DNA of 25,843 nt from CAWUJT01 sp963922715 (GTDB lineage Bacteria; Pseudomonadota; Alphaproteobacteria; Rhodobacterales; Rhodobacteraceae). Positions 15,979 through 23,771 of this stretch are shown piece by piece. The number at the start of each line of letters is the position of its first letter. The stretch's first letter is position 1. The notes under the pieces are model-generated. The model saw nothing but the letters and a program-made list of their open reading frames with translations. It ran no database searches and was not told where the DNA came from. The stretch spans positions 1 to 25,843 of the forward strand of contig CAWUJT010000019.1 in assembly GCA_963922715.1 (NCBI GenBank), given 5' to 3'. The position numbers and the translations under genes are program-made.

Positions 15979-17385
15979 ATGATTGAGCATGAACTTCCTT
16001 GGATTGCGCCCATAAAAGCGGCTGAACGCCTCCGCCATACGCCTGGCTTTGCCTTCCTAGAGAGTGGCAGCGCGGACTTTTCGACAGGGCGCTATAGCTT
16101 CATAGGCCATTCGCCTTTCGGAGAATTCGTCATCCAAAGTGGTCAGGCCTTCTGGTGCGGGACACTGTTAGAGGGCGCACCGTTGGAGCGATTACGCGAG
16201 ATCTTGGACCGATGGCAGCTCGCCCCAGACCCGACAGCACCGCCGCTGCGCGGTGGGTGTATTGGTCATTTCGCCTACGATTTAGGCCAAAGTTTAGAGC
16301 AATTGATACCACCAGAAAAAACGGCCCCTGATTGTCGTGATCTGCGCCTGGCGTTTTACGACGTGATCTGTGCGTTTGATCGCCAAGAGCAGCGTTTTCG
16401 CATTTTCTCCAGCGGCTTTCCAGAACAGGAACATCCGGCCCGTGTGGCCAGGGCACAGGCCCGGCTTAGACAGACTTTGCGGCTGCTAGACCGTCAATCG
16501 CCTGGGCCGGACCATTCATCCCATGTCCCTGTCTCGAACTGGTGTTCCAACTTCACGGAACAAGGGTTCAAAGATGCCGTGACCCGCGTATGTGCGCATA
16601 TCCTCAATGGTGACATCTACCAGGCAAACCTGACACAGCGGTTCGAGGCAACGCTGCCTGAAGGATTTAACACCTGGACCTTCTACCGTCGACTGCGAGA
16701 AATGAACCCCGCCCCCTTTGCAGCCTACCTGCAAGATGGACAGACCGTTTTCGCCTCCAGCTCTCCCGAGCGGTTTCTCAGTTTGCGCGACAGATGGGTT
16801 GAAGCGCGGCCCATCAAAGGCACCCGTCCGCGCGACCCCGATCCAGAAAAAGATCAAGCGCTGGCGGCAGAGCTTGAAGCCTCTCAAAAAGATCGGGCCG
16901 AAAACATCATGATTGTGGATCTGCTTCGTAACGACCTGTCCCGGGTTTGCGCGCCCGGCAGCGTTGATGTGCCTGTGCTTTGCGGGTTGGAAAGCTATGC
17001 GTCCGTCCATCACTTGACCTCCGTTGTCCGCGGTCGCATACAAACTGGTCGCGGCCCGGTCGATCTGATTGAGGCTTGCTTTCCCGGTGGATCCATAACC
17101 GGCGTGCCAAAAATCCGTGCGATGGACATCATCACCGAGCAGGAGAAGACGGCCCGGGGTGTTTATTGTGGATCCATTGGCTATATTGGCTTTGACGGCA
17201 CAATGGACCTCAACATCGCCATCCGCACCGCAATTTTAGGTGCAGGTCGGGCCGTGGTACAGGCGGGTGGCGGAATTACCCTACTCTCTGATCCGGACGT
17301 TGAATATACAGAGTCTCTGTGCAAAGCTGACCGTCTGTTCGCCGCTTTTGCGGCTATCCCAGAAAGCGATGCGCCATGCTCTTGA
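15979..17385 (+). CDS. pabB: Aminodeoxychorismate synthase component I (PabB)
   Basis: Chorismate-binding subunit that, with ammonia from PabA, makes 4-amino-4-deoxychorismate for p-aminobenzoate. The 468-residue product has the N-terminal anthranilate-synthase-I-like part and the chorismate-binding domain (about 190-460) with GDIYQANLTQRF, FASSSPERFL, PIKGTRPR, AENIMIVDLLRNDLSRV and FPGGSITGVPKIRAM. Lys280 in PIKGTRPR is the residue that marks PabB; anthranilate synthases carry alanine there. The next two genes (pabA, pabC) agree with this reading. The ATG at 15979 has no obvious Shine-Dalgarno. The end overlaps pabA by ten bases. Confidence 0.95.
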   Translation: MIEHELPWIAPIKAAERLRHTPGFAFLESGSADFSTGRYSFIGHSPFGEFVIQSGQAFWCGTLLEGAPLERLREILDRWQLAPDPTAPPLRGGCIGHFAYDLGQSLEQLIPPEKTAPDCRDLRLAFYDVICAFDRQEQRFRIFSSGFPEQEHPARVARAQARLRQTLRLLDRQSPGPDHSSHVPVSNWCSNFTEQGFKDAVTRVCAHILNGDIYQANLTQRFEATLPEGFNTWTFYRRLREMNPAPFAAYLQDGQTVFASSSPERFLSLRDRWVEARPIKGTRPRDPDPEKDQALAAELEASQKDRAENIMIVDLLRNDLSRVCAPGSVDVPVLCGLESYASVHHLTSVVRGRIQTGRGPVDLIEACFPGGSITGVPKIRAMDIITEQEKTARGVYCGSIGYIGFDGTMDLNIAIRTAILGAGRAVVQAGGGITLLSDPDVEYTESLCKADRLFAAFAAIPESDAPCS

Positions 17386-17972
17386 TCATCGACAATTATG
17401 ATTCCTTCGTTTTCAATGTGGAACGCTACTGTGCCGAGTTGGGGCGCCAAACACGCGTGGTCCGAAACGACGCGATCGGCTTGGCGGATGTGGAATGTTT
17501 CGCCCCCACCGAAATCATCATCTCTCCCGGACCGGCCACCCCCCAGGCAGCGGGTGTCTCGCTCGAGGTGGTGCGCAGCTTATCTGGAAAAGTTCCGATC
17601 CTCGGCGTGTGCTTGGGCCATCAATGTATTGGGGCCGCCTTTGGCGGAAAAATTACACACGCGCGGGAGCCGATGCATGGCCGCACAAGCGCGATCAGTC
17701 ACAGCAGGTCCGGTCTTTTTCACGAACTGCCTGTGCCTTTGACAGTCGGACGCTACCATTCCCTGATCGTTTCTGAGACGCCAGAACTCACCCACAGTCT
17801 TTGTGTAACAGCCCGTTCGGAAATAGGAGAGATCATGGCGCTGGCCCATGTAAACCATCCGACTTTTGGGGTGCAGTTTCATCCTGAATCCATCCTTTCC
17901 GAGAAAGGCCACGACATCTTTGGAAACTTCTTCCGGATCGCGGCGGCGTGGCGGTCCAATGCAGTGGCTTGA
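17376..17972 (+). CDS. pabA: Aminodeoxychorismate synthase glutamine amidotransferase (PabA)
   Basis: Class I glutaminase subunit that supplies ammonia to PabB. The 198-residue product begins MLLIIDNYDSFVFN and carries the oxyanion strand SPGPATP (50-56), the nucleophile Cys79 in GVCLGHQ, and the His169/Glu171 pair in QFHPES. TrpG and PabA are hard to tell apart by sequence and one protein can serve both pathways; assignment to pABA synthesis rests on overlap with pabB and pabC. The ATG lies inside the last codons of pabB (10-base overlap). Confidence 0.92.
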   Translation: MLLIIDNYDSFVFNVERYCAELGRQTRVVRNDAIGLADVECFAPTEIIISPGPATPQAAGVSLEVVRSLSGKVPILGVCLGHQCIGAAFGGKITHAREPMHGRTSAISHSRSGLFHELPVPLTVGRYHSLIVSETPELTHSLCVTARSEIGEIMALAHVNHPTFGVQFHPESILSEKGHDIFGNFFRIAAAWRSNAVA

Positions 17973-18837
17973 CGGATGTGCCGTCGACGAAGGTGCCGCA
18001 CGCTTCGATCTGAATGACCGCGGATTGCTGCTTGGCGATGGCGCCTTTGACACCGCGCTGGTGATCAACGGTTCCGTGGTTTTTGCTGAACGTCATGTGG
18101 TCCGGCTGGCAAAGACCTGCACGGTCCTTGGAATCACAATGACACCTGCGCAAATCTCAGACCTGTTACAGATGGCAGCAGCCCATATCTCTACCGGAAC
18201 ACTGCGCCTGACCGTGACGCGGGGGGCTGGACCGCGCGGACTAAAGCCCCCCGCGGGTTTGCAGCCCCGCACCATTCTGTCCGCCCGGTCTGGTCTGCCA
18301 GAGGCACTGTGGCAGCCAGTGACCGCGGTTACAGCATCCATACTGCGCAACGAAACCTCGCCCACGTCACGCCACAAATGCATCGCCTATCTTGATGCGG
18401 TGCTTGCGCTTTCCGCAGCGACCAAGGCGGGGGCAGAGGATGCTGTGTTTCTGAACTCCGCCGGTCATGTGGCCTGTGCATCAGCGGCAAATATCTTTGC
18501 GCTGCACGGACAGGCCCTTAGGACCCCGCCCCTTGAAGACGGCGTTTTAGAAGGTGTGGTGCGGGCCGAGCTGTTGCGCCTTGCACAGAAGGTGGGCCTG
18601 ATGCCGGTGGAAGGCCATCTTACGCCCGAAGACCTGACAAGCGCGGATGCCGTTTTCATGACCAACAGCTTGCGGCTGATCGCACCGATCCTGGCGTTGG
18701 ACGATATGCCGCTTGCCACCGAGGGTTTCGCCGCGATTGCCCGGTTGGCCAGCGCCCTGTCATCGGCCATCGAACACCGCCACGGCCTTTGCCTGTGGAC
18801 AGAGAAAGGATTTTCCGCATGGTCGATCTTCGCCTAA
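17959..18837 (+). CDS. pabC: Class IV PLP aminotransferase-fold enzyme, probable aminodeoxychorismate lyase PabC
   Basis: Probably releases pyruvate from aminodeoxychorismate to give p-aminobenzoate. The 292-residue product has the fold-type IV opening FDLNDRGLLLGDGAFDT (16-32), Arg50 in RHVVRL, and the PLP-binding Lys140 in SRHKCIAYLD. In the block that is usually G-x-V-x-E-x-x-x-x-N-x-F this protein reads GHVACASAANIF, so the conserved glutamate that contacts the PLP ring nitrogen is Cys173. Position between pabA and folP argues for PabC; a D-amino-acid or branched-chain aminotransferase is the alternative. ATG at 17959 overlaps pabA by 14 bases; the 93 bases of open frame upstream lie inside pabA and are not family-like. 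The end overlaps folP by 19 bases. Confidence 0.82.
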   Translation: MQWLDGCAVDEGAARFDLNDRGLLLGDGAFDTALVINGSVVFAERHVVRLAKTCTVLGITMTPAQISDLLQMAAAHISTGTLRLTVTRGAGPRGLKPPAGLQPRTILSARSGLPEALWQPVTAVTASILRNETSPTSRHKCIAYLDAVLALSAATKAGAEDAVFLNSAGHVACASAANIFALHGQALRTPPLEDGVLEGVVRAELLRLAQKVGLMPVEGHLTPEDLTSADAVFMTNSLRLIAPILALDDMPLATEGFAAIARLASALSSAIEHRHGLCLWTEKGFSAWSIFA

Positions 18838-19652
18838 GCAAACGCGATAGCTTCCTGGCGGCCGTTGAAGCCGCGCCCGTCGTGATGGGCGTGCTCAATG
18901 TGACCCCCGATTCCTTTTCAGACGGAGGACGGCATCAGGCCGTAACCGATGCCGTAGCAGGCGCGCTACAAATGCAGAAAGAAGGGGCGGCCATCATTGA
19001 CATCGGTGCCGAATCCACCCGCCCCGGTGCAACACCCGTTTCTCAGACCGAGGAACTGGCGCGTCTTCGGCCCGTTCTTAGGCCGATCTGTGACACACTC
19101 ACCGTTGCAGCCTCTATTGACACGTACAAAGCCGCTGTGGTGCGTGAGACGGCCGCTTTGGGGGTCTCGGTTGTCAACGACATTTGGGGATTGCAGGGCG
19201 ACCCAGATATGGCTTTTGCGACTGCGGACACAGATTGTGCGCTGGTGGCGATGCATAACCGCAAAGCGGGGGCAGACGCTGATATCGACATCATTGCCGA
19301 TATGTTGCGTTTCTTTGACCGTACGATGCGGAAGGCGCGTGATGCTGGAATCCCCGACAAACATATCATTCTCGATCCCGGGTTCGGCTTTGGTAAAACG
19401 TTCGAGCAGAATTATATCGTGCTTGCGCAACTGGAACGGCTTGCCATCTTCGGCCGTCCGCTTCTCATCGGGGTGTCGCGCAAGCGCATGATCGGAACAG
19501 CGCTTAAGGCCGATGTCGCGGACCGGTTATTTGGCACACTTGCGGCCAATGTGCTTGGCCTGGCCCATGGGGCACGTGTATTGCGTGTTCACGATGTTCG
19601 TGCCCATAAGGACGCGATCCAAATCTACACGGCTATGGAGGTCACACGATGA
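18819..19652 (+). CDS. folP: Dihydropteroate synthase
   Basis: Condenses p-aminobenzoate with dihydropterin pyrophosphate to dihydropteroate; the target of sulfonamides. The 277-residue TIM-barrel product has both family signatures: VMGVLNVTPDSFSDGG (22-37) and GAAIIDIGAESTRPGA (56-71). GVSRKRMIG and RVHDV near the C-terminus carry the Lys and Arg/His residues of the substrate site. ATG at 18819 has AAAGGA eight bases upstream and lies inside the end of pabC; an in-frame TTG at 18789 is less likely. The stop overlaps the start of the next gene (ATGA). Confidence 0.97.
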   Translation: MVDLRLSKRDSFLAAVEAAPVVMGVLNVTPDSFSDGGRHQAVTDAVAGALQMQKEGAAIIDIGAESTRPGATPVSQTEELARLRPVLRPICDTLTVAASIDTYKAAVVRETAALGVSVVNDIWGLQGDPDMAFATADTDCALVAMHNRKAGADADIDIIADMLRFFDRTMRKARDAGIPDKHIILDPGFGFGKTFEQNYIVLAQLERLAIFGRPLLIGVSRKRMIGTALKADVADRLFGTLAANVLGLAHGARVLRVHDVRAHKDAIQIYTAMEVTR

Positions 19653-20494
19653 CAGACCGGGTCAGCGTCAGCAATCTGTGTTTGCATGGGTTTCACGGAG
19701 TGTATCCGGAAGAACGGAGGTTGGGCCAGAAGTTCTTTGTTGATATCGACTGTCGATTGGACGTCACGGCCTGCACTCAGGACGACAATTACAGCAAAGC
19801 AGTCTGCTACAGCACGTTGTGCGACTTAGCGGTCGAAATCTCAGCGGCGGGGCCCTACACCCTCATTGAGACGCTGGGGGCACGCATCGCAGAGGCAGTT
19901 CTAACGCGTTTTGAACCCGTGGATGAGGTGCGGGTGCGGGTCCGAAAGCCTTCAGCCCCAATCGCTGCCGCGCTTGACCATGTGGAGATTGAAATCATGC
20001 GCAGGCGGCAACGGCGCGTTGCCTTCTCGCTTGGCAGCAACATCGGTGACAAGCAGAACAACCTGCGCACCGCATTGGCTTGGATGGAGACGCTCGAGGG
20101 CACAGTGGTCGACCGTATCTCACATTTCTACAAGACGGCACCTTGGGGTGAAACAGAGCAGGATTGGTTCTTGAACGCTTGCGTGACGGGTTGGACGACC
20201 GCCGCGCCGCTCAAGCTCCTTCAAGACCTTAAACGTATTGAGTTGACCTTGGGCCGCGTCCCAAATCGACGCTGGGGGCCGCGCGTTATCGATATCGACA
20301 TTCTCTACATCGATACCCTTGAAATGCAAACGCCGTTGTTGACTGTGCCGCATCCGGATATGTTCAACCGCGCTTTTGTGCTGATCCCTTTGGCAGAGAT
20401 TGCCGCCGAAAGTACGGTATTGGGCCGCAAGATCGGCGATGCAGCAGCGGCGATTGCTGTTGCTCAGGGTGATATCGTGCCGTTAAAGGAATGA
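19649..20494 (+). CDS. folBK: Bifunctional dihydroneopterin aldolase / HPPK (FolB-FolK fusion)
   Basis: Carries out the aldolase step that makes 6-hydroxymethyl-dihydropterin and the following pyrophosphorylation, giving the pterin substrate of FolP. The 281-residue product is two domains in one frame. Residues 1-118 are FolB-like: HGFHGVYPEE with Glu22, YTLIETLG with Glu74, and VRVRKPSAPI with Lys100. Residues 122-281 are FolK-like: FSLGSNIGD (126-134), FYKTAPWG, and the HPPK signature RRWGPRVIDIDIL (207-219) with its two metal-binding aspartates. The joint is only a few residues (MRRRQRR). The gene overlaps folP by four bases and ends the folate operon. Confidence 0.95.
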   Translation: MTDRVSVSNLCLHGFHGVYPEERRLGQKFFVDIDCRLDVTACTQDDNYSKAVCYSTLCDLAVEISAAGPYTLIETLGARIAEAVLTRFEPVDEVRVRVRKPSAPIAAALDHVEIEIMRRRQRRVAFSLGSNIGDKQNNLRTALAWMETLEGTVVDRISHFYKTAPWGETEQDWFLNACVTGWTTAAPLKLLQDLKRIELTLGRVPNRRWGPRVIDIDILYIDTLEMQTPLLTVPHPDMFNRAFVLIPLAEIAAESTVLGRKIGDAAAAIAVAQGDIVPLKE

Positions 20495-20497
20495 CCC

Positions 20498-20611
20498 ATG
20501 CCGCCGCAAGTCATCGTCTCAGGCCGCAAAGCACAGGTTGTTCCAGACTTTCCCCAATCAACATTCAGTTACTTGTTGATATCATATTGGCAAAGGTTTG
20601 GGCCGCTTTAA
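20498..20611 (+). pseudogene. Possible short gene remnant after folBK
   Basis: A 37-codon frame starts three bases after the folBK stop, with AAAGGA nine bases before its ATG. The first ~19 codons (PPQVIVSGRKAQVVPDFP) look like the start of a normal protein; the rest is AT-rich and runs into the 3' end of the convergent gene, where it stops. It may be the 5' stub of a gene whose body was lost when the right-hand operon arrived, or chance. No family recognised. Confidence 0.2.
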
Positions 20612-21485
20612 GCGTCTCACGCTCCGCATGGGCCAGAAAGTTCGATTTCAACTCAATCACAATCCGTGTCCCTTGACGCACGGAAAGTGCCTGCGCCAGC
20701 GCATCGAAATCCACACGGCCAAAGCCCTTCGGGGCATGCATATCGCCCACGCCGAAGAAATGTTGCTCATTGCGGCTGCCGGTTGGGAAGGTTGCGGGCA
20801 GCCCTGTTGAATCTGAGTAATGGATATGACCGATCCAAGGGCCAAGCGCCACGCAGGCCGCAATCATATCAAACCCCCAAAGCCCCGCGCCTTGCTGGGC
20901 GTGACTGATGTCGAGACAGGCCATAACGGCGTCGTGGTTGAGCCGTTCCAGTTGTGTGGCCAGGGCCTTTGGATCAAGCGAATAAGAGGTCTCTTGACCT
21001 GCGATCACCCGCGGATTGGGTGAGATGTTTTCATAGGCAATTTCAACCCCCAGTGCGGCGGCCCGGTCCGCCACCGAACCCAGTTGATTGATCTCAAACT
21101 GCAACAGTGCGTCGCGCCGGTCCACCCACAGCTGCGGCGGCACGCGCCCCGGATGGAGCACCACGACCCGCGCACCGATCTCGGCGGCCAACTCCATGGA
21201 AACCAAAGCAGCGCGCTGCATGATCTCTGCATGCGCCTCATCCATCAGATTGATTGCAATCGGGGCGTGCAGGGAATAGTTGAGCGCGCGCATCGACATA
21301 ATCTCGTGCAAGCGCGCCACACGGTTGGGCAGCAGACGGCAATCGACAACGGCATCAAGCCCGACGGCGGTGATTTCTGCCCCGGTGCAGCCCATCGCCT
21401 CCATATGAGCAAGCCGCGCGTCCAGGCGTGACAAATCCCCATCGATCATGCCGGTGTTAAATCCTACAGAGACAATCTGTGTCAT
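20565..21485 (-). CDS. Xylose-isomerase-like TIM-barrel protein (sugar phosphate isomerase/epimerase family), copy 1
   Basis: The 306-residue product belongs to the AP-endonuclease-2/xylose-isomerase-like barrel superfamily, whose members isomerise, epimerise or dehydrate sugars and polyols. The likely metal ligands are Glu152 in AYEN, Asp192 and His195 in CLDISHA, His222 in HIHYSD, and Glu279 in VIELKS. LHAPIAINLMDEAH (72-85) and LHPGR (110-114) line the barrel mouth and are shared with the gene just upstream. ATG at 21485 overlaps the stop of that gene as ATGA; an ATG or GTG-type start further upstream would lie inside its neighbour. It is the last gene of the transporter operon. Substrate unknown. 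Confidence 0.8.
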   Translation of the reverse strand: MTQIVSVGFNTGMIDGDLSRLDARLAHMEAMGCTGAEITAVGLDAVVDCRLLPNRVARLHEIMSMRALNYSLHAPIAINLMDEAHAEIMQRAALVSMELAAEIGARVVVLHPGRVPPQLWVDRRDALLQFEINQLGSVADRAAALGVEIAYENISPNPRVIAGQETSYSLDPKALATQLERLNHDAVMACLDISHAQQGAGLWGFDMIAACVALGPWIGHIHYSDSTGLPATFPTGSRNEQHFFGVGDMHAPKGFGRVDFDALAQALSVRQGTRIVIELKSNFLAHAERETLKAAQTFANMISTSN

Positions 21486-22429
21486 CCCGCAATCGCCTCC
21501 CATGGGTTGACCAGCGGCGCACCATCAAGATGGGCCGCGATGTTTTGTGCAGCCTTCACAACACCCTCGGCGTAAGCATTATAGCGGCCATGCAGTTCGA
21601 TCATGCCAAATGTGCCTTCCCGAAACCGCATGCGCGGCAGCAGGTCAGCCCAGGGAATGGAGCCCCAGAACATCGGCAGATGCAAATCGCCCTGACCATA
21701 AGCCACCGCATCGCCGGCGTCCCCAAACCAAGGTCCGCCGTCGGGATAGCCGAAATTGTCATGCAGATGCAGGTGCCACACATGACTACTGAACGCCTCA
21801 ATGGCTGAAACAAAGTCGAAGCCTAGGGTTGTGGCCGACAGCCACGCATGTCCGAAATCAAGGCAGGCGCCGACGCGCGGGTGGTTGATCTGGGCCAATT
21901 GCGCCGCCAAGGCCCGTGGGTCAGCGCCATAGAAAACCCGATCCACATTGGCCGGGCGCGCGATTAAGTTCTCGACGGCGAGGTTCACATCGGCGGTCTC
22001 GGCCAAATCCCCAAGCCGTTTCAGCGCCTCGCGCTCCTCAGCTAAGAACGCCGCTTGATCCGCGACCCATTCGCTGGCCAGGACACGCCCGGAATGCACC
22101 ACCATGGACTTACACCCGGTGATCCGACAAAATTCGATAGAACTTTCGGCAACGGCAAAATGCAAATCCCGCCGCGCCCGTTCCATCAGGTTGATCGCAT
22201 GGGGCGCATGCAGAACCGGCACCATCCCATGCCGTTCGATCATTGCGGCAATACGGCGCACCGCCGGCATATTCAGCCGCCCACCGATGATAATGTCGAG
22301 CCGCCGGGCGCTGATCTCGACATGAGAACAGCCGATCTCGGCCCAGCGTGCCATCAAACGGTCAGCGCCGTCGAGGTCTCCGGGGGTCACAGAGGTTAGG
22401 TTCAGGCCGCAGCCTGCTATGATGGGCAT
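21482..22429 (-). CDS. Xylose-isomerase-like TIM-barrel protein, copy 2
   Basis: The 315-residue paralogue of the next gene. Shared blocks: LHAPHAINLMERAR (73-86), VVHSGR (110-115), AVEN with Glu153, CLDFGHA with Asp191 and His194, LHLHDN with His221, and MIELHG with Glu278, a complete divalent-metal set. It differs from copy 1 by a longer loop after the LHLHDN block (GYPDGGPWFGDAGDAVAYGQGDLH), which may form a different substrate pocket. ATG at 22429 is chosen because AAGGA lies nine bases upstream and the protein then begins at the first barrel strand; the open frame extends 24 codons further into the SRPBCC gene. Function is inferred only at superfamily level. Confidence 0.8.
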   Translation of the reverse strand: MPIIAGCGLNLTSVTPGDLDGADRLMARWAEIGCSHVEISARRLDIIIGGRLNMPAVRRIAAMIERHGMVPVLHAPHAINLMERARRDLHFAVAESSIEFCRITGCKSMVVHSGRVLASEWVADQAAFLAEEREALKRLGDLAETADVNLAVENLIARPANVDRVFYGADPRALAAQLAQINHPRVGACLDFGHAWLSATTLGFDFVSAIEAFSSHVWHLHLHDNFGYPDGGPWFGDAGDAVAYGQGDLHLPMFWGSIPWADLLPRMRFREGTFGMIELHGRYNAYAEGVVKAAQNIAAHLDGAPLVNPWEAIAG

Positions 22430-22445
22430 ATGTCTATTCCTTAGG

Positions 22446-22892
22446 TCAAAAGGGTTCGTCCATTTCAGCAAAAGCTTTGATCGCATCCAAATCACGCCCA
22501 AGCGCTTTGGTAATTGTTGATTTCATAAACAGCAGCATCATTCGCCCCATCATGCCCGTTGGCGTAATGTGGCAGGTGTACCGCAGCGCCGTGCCTGCTT
22601 GGGTGGGGTTCACCTCCACCAGTGTCTCCCACGTCAGCCCTTGGGGGGATGAGGCCAGGCGCAGCCGTTGGTCCTCTACCGCTTCGGTCATCTCCATCAC
22701 TTCCTGTGCGACGCGCCCGAACATCTTCCGGGTCTCGCGATAGCGCACGCCGTGGCCAATCTTCGTCTCCGATAAGATCTCAACCTCAATGATCTCGGGA
22801 ACAGCTTTTTGCAGCACGGTCACATCGGCAAAGATGGTGTAGACCCGTGAGGGGGGCGCATTGATCTGGCGGGTCAGCGTAAAGTCCAGCAT
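22446..22892 (-). CDS. SRPBCC-family (polyketide cyclase/START-like) protein
   Basis: The 148-residue product with the helix-grip pattern of the SRPBCC superfamily: LTRQINAPPSRVYTIFADVTVLQKAVPEI (6-34), a run of beta strands, and a long C-terminal helix (MMLLFMKSTITKALGRDLDAIKAFAEM). The fold binds hydrophobic or amphipathic ligands; specific activity cannot be read from the sequence. The ATG at 22892 is three bases beyond the permease stop, with GGAAGAG just upstream, so it is part of the same operon. Its place between an importer and sugar-type barrel enzymes is unusual. Confidence 0.75.
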   Translation of the reverse strand: MLDFTLTRQINAPPSRVYTIFADVTVLQKAVPEIIEVEILSETKIGHGVRYRETRKMFGRVAQEVMEMTEAVEDQRLRLASSPQGLTWETLVEVNPTQAGTALRYTCHITPTGMMGRMMLLFMKSTITKALGRDLDAIKAFAEMDEPF

Positions 22893-22895
22893 CAG

Positions 22896-23771
22896 TTACT
22901 CTTCCAAAGAGGGGTCAAGGCGGGCACGCAGCCAATCGCCTAAGATTGACATGGAAAGCGTGATAAAAAAGATCGTCAGGCCAGGCACCACAGCAAGCCA
23001 CCAGGCGTTGATCAGATAATCCCGCCCCTCCCCCAGCATTTGACCGAGTGAGGTCATGGGCGGCCGGATCCCAAGCCCCAGAAAACTTAGCGAGGTCTCA
23101 AACAAGATTGTCGCCGGGAAGTTGACCGTCAACTGAACCAAAAGTGGCCCGGCGATATTGGGCAGGATATGGCGCAGATAGATCCACCGCGGGCGCGCGC
23201 CCAGGCCGCGCACGGCCAATGCATAGCCTTGCTCACGCGCCGAGATCACCAGGCCACGGGTGATACGTGCATAGGTTTCCCAGCCGTAAAGCGCCATGAT
23301 TGCGATAAAAATCACCATAGAATTGCCCAAAAAAGCAAGCACCGCAAGGGCCACAATAAACCACGGCATCGCGGCTTGAAAATCGACCAGGCCCATGATG
23401 ACCTCATCCCATAACCTGCCTTTATGGGCAGCAAGAAACCCAAGCGCGATGCCCAACACCGCACCCAAACACGTGCCCAAAAGCGCCAACAGCATCGAGG
23501 TTTGCGCGCCCACCAAAAGCCGCGAGAACAAATCGCGCCCCAGCGTGTCGGTGCCCGCTGGATGCGCCCAACTGCTGCCAGGCAGTGGCAGGGGCGGTGT
23601 CATCCGGCTCATCAGATTGATATAGTCAAAAGCGTACGGCTGGATGACGCGCGCAAAGACCATCACGAACAGCATCATTGCCATAAACCCGGCTGCGAGT
23701 TTGACCGACAGCGGCATCTCTTTGACCCAGGCCAAGCGTGTTGTGCGTGAAGGTATCGTCGTCTCGCTCAT
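22896..23771 (-). CDS. ABC transporter permease, DppC/OppC type
   Basis: The 291-residue inner-membrane permease of the peptide/nickel/oligosaccharide importer family. It has an N-terminal transmembrane helix (LAAGFMAMMLFVMVFARV), a periplasmic segment with HPAGTDTLGRDLFSRLLVGAQTS, which is the OppC-like signature, and about five further helices. The cytoplasmic EAA loop, which docks on the ATPases, reads ALAVRGLGARPRWIYLRHILPN. It overlaps the DppB-like gene by four bases (ATGA). Substrate is not readable from the permease. Confidence 0.92.
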   Translation of the reverse strand: MSETTIPSRTTRLAWVKEMPLSVKLAAGFMAMMLFVMVFARVIQPYAFDYINLMSRMTPPLPLPGSSWAHPAGTDTLGRDLFSRLLVGAQTSMLLALLGTCLGAVLGIALGFLAAHKGRLWDEVIMGLVDFQAAMPWFIVALAVLAFLGNSMVIFIAIMALYGWETYARITRGLVISAREQGYALAVRGLGARPRWIYLRHILPNIAGPLLVQLTVNFPATILFETSLSFLGLGIRPPMTSLGQMLGEGRDYLINAWWLAVVPGLTIFFITLSMSILGDWLRARLDPSLEE

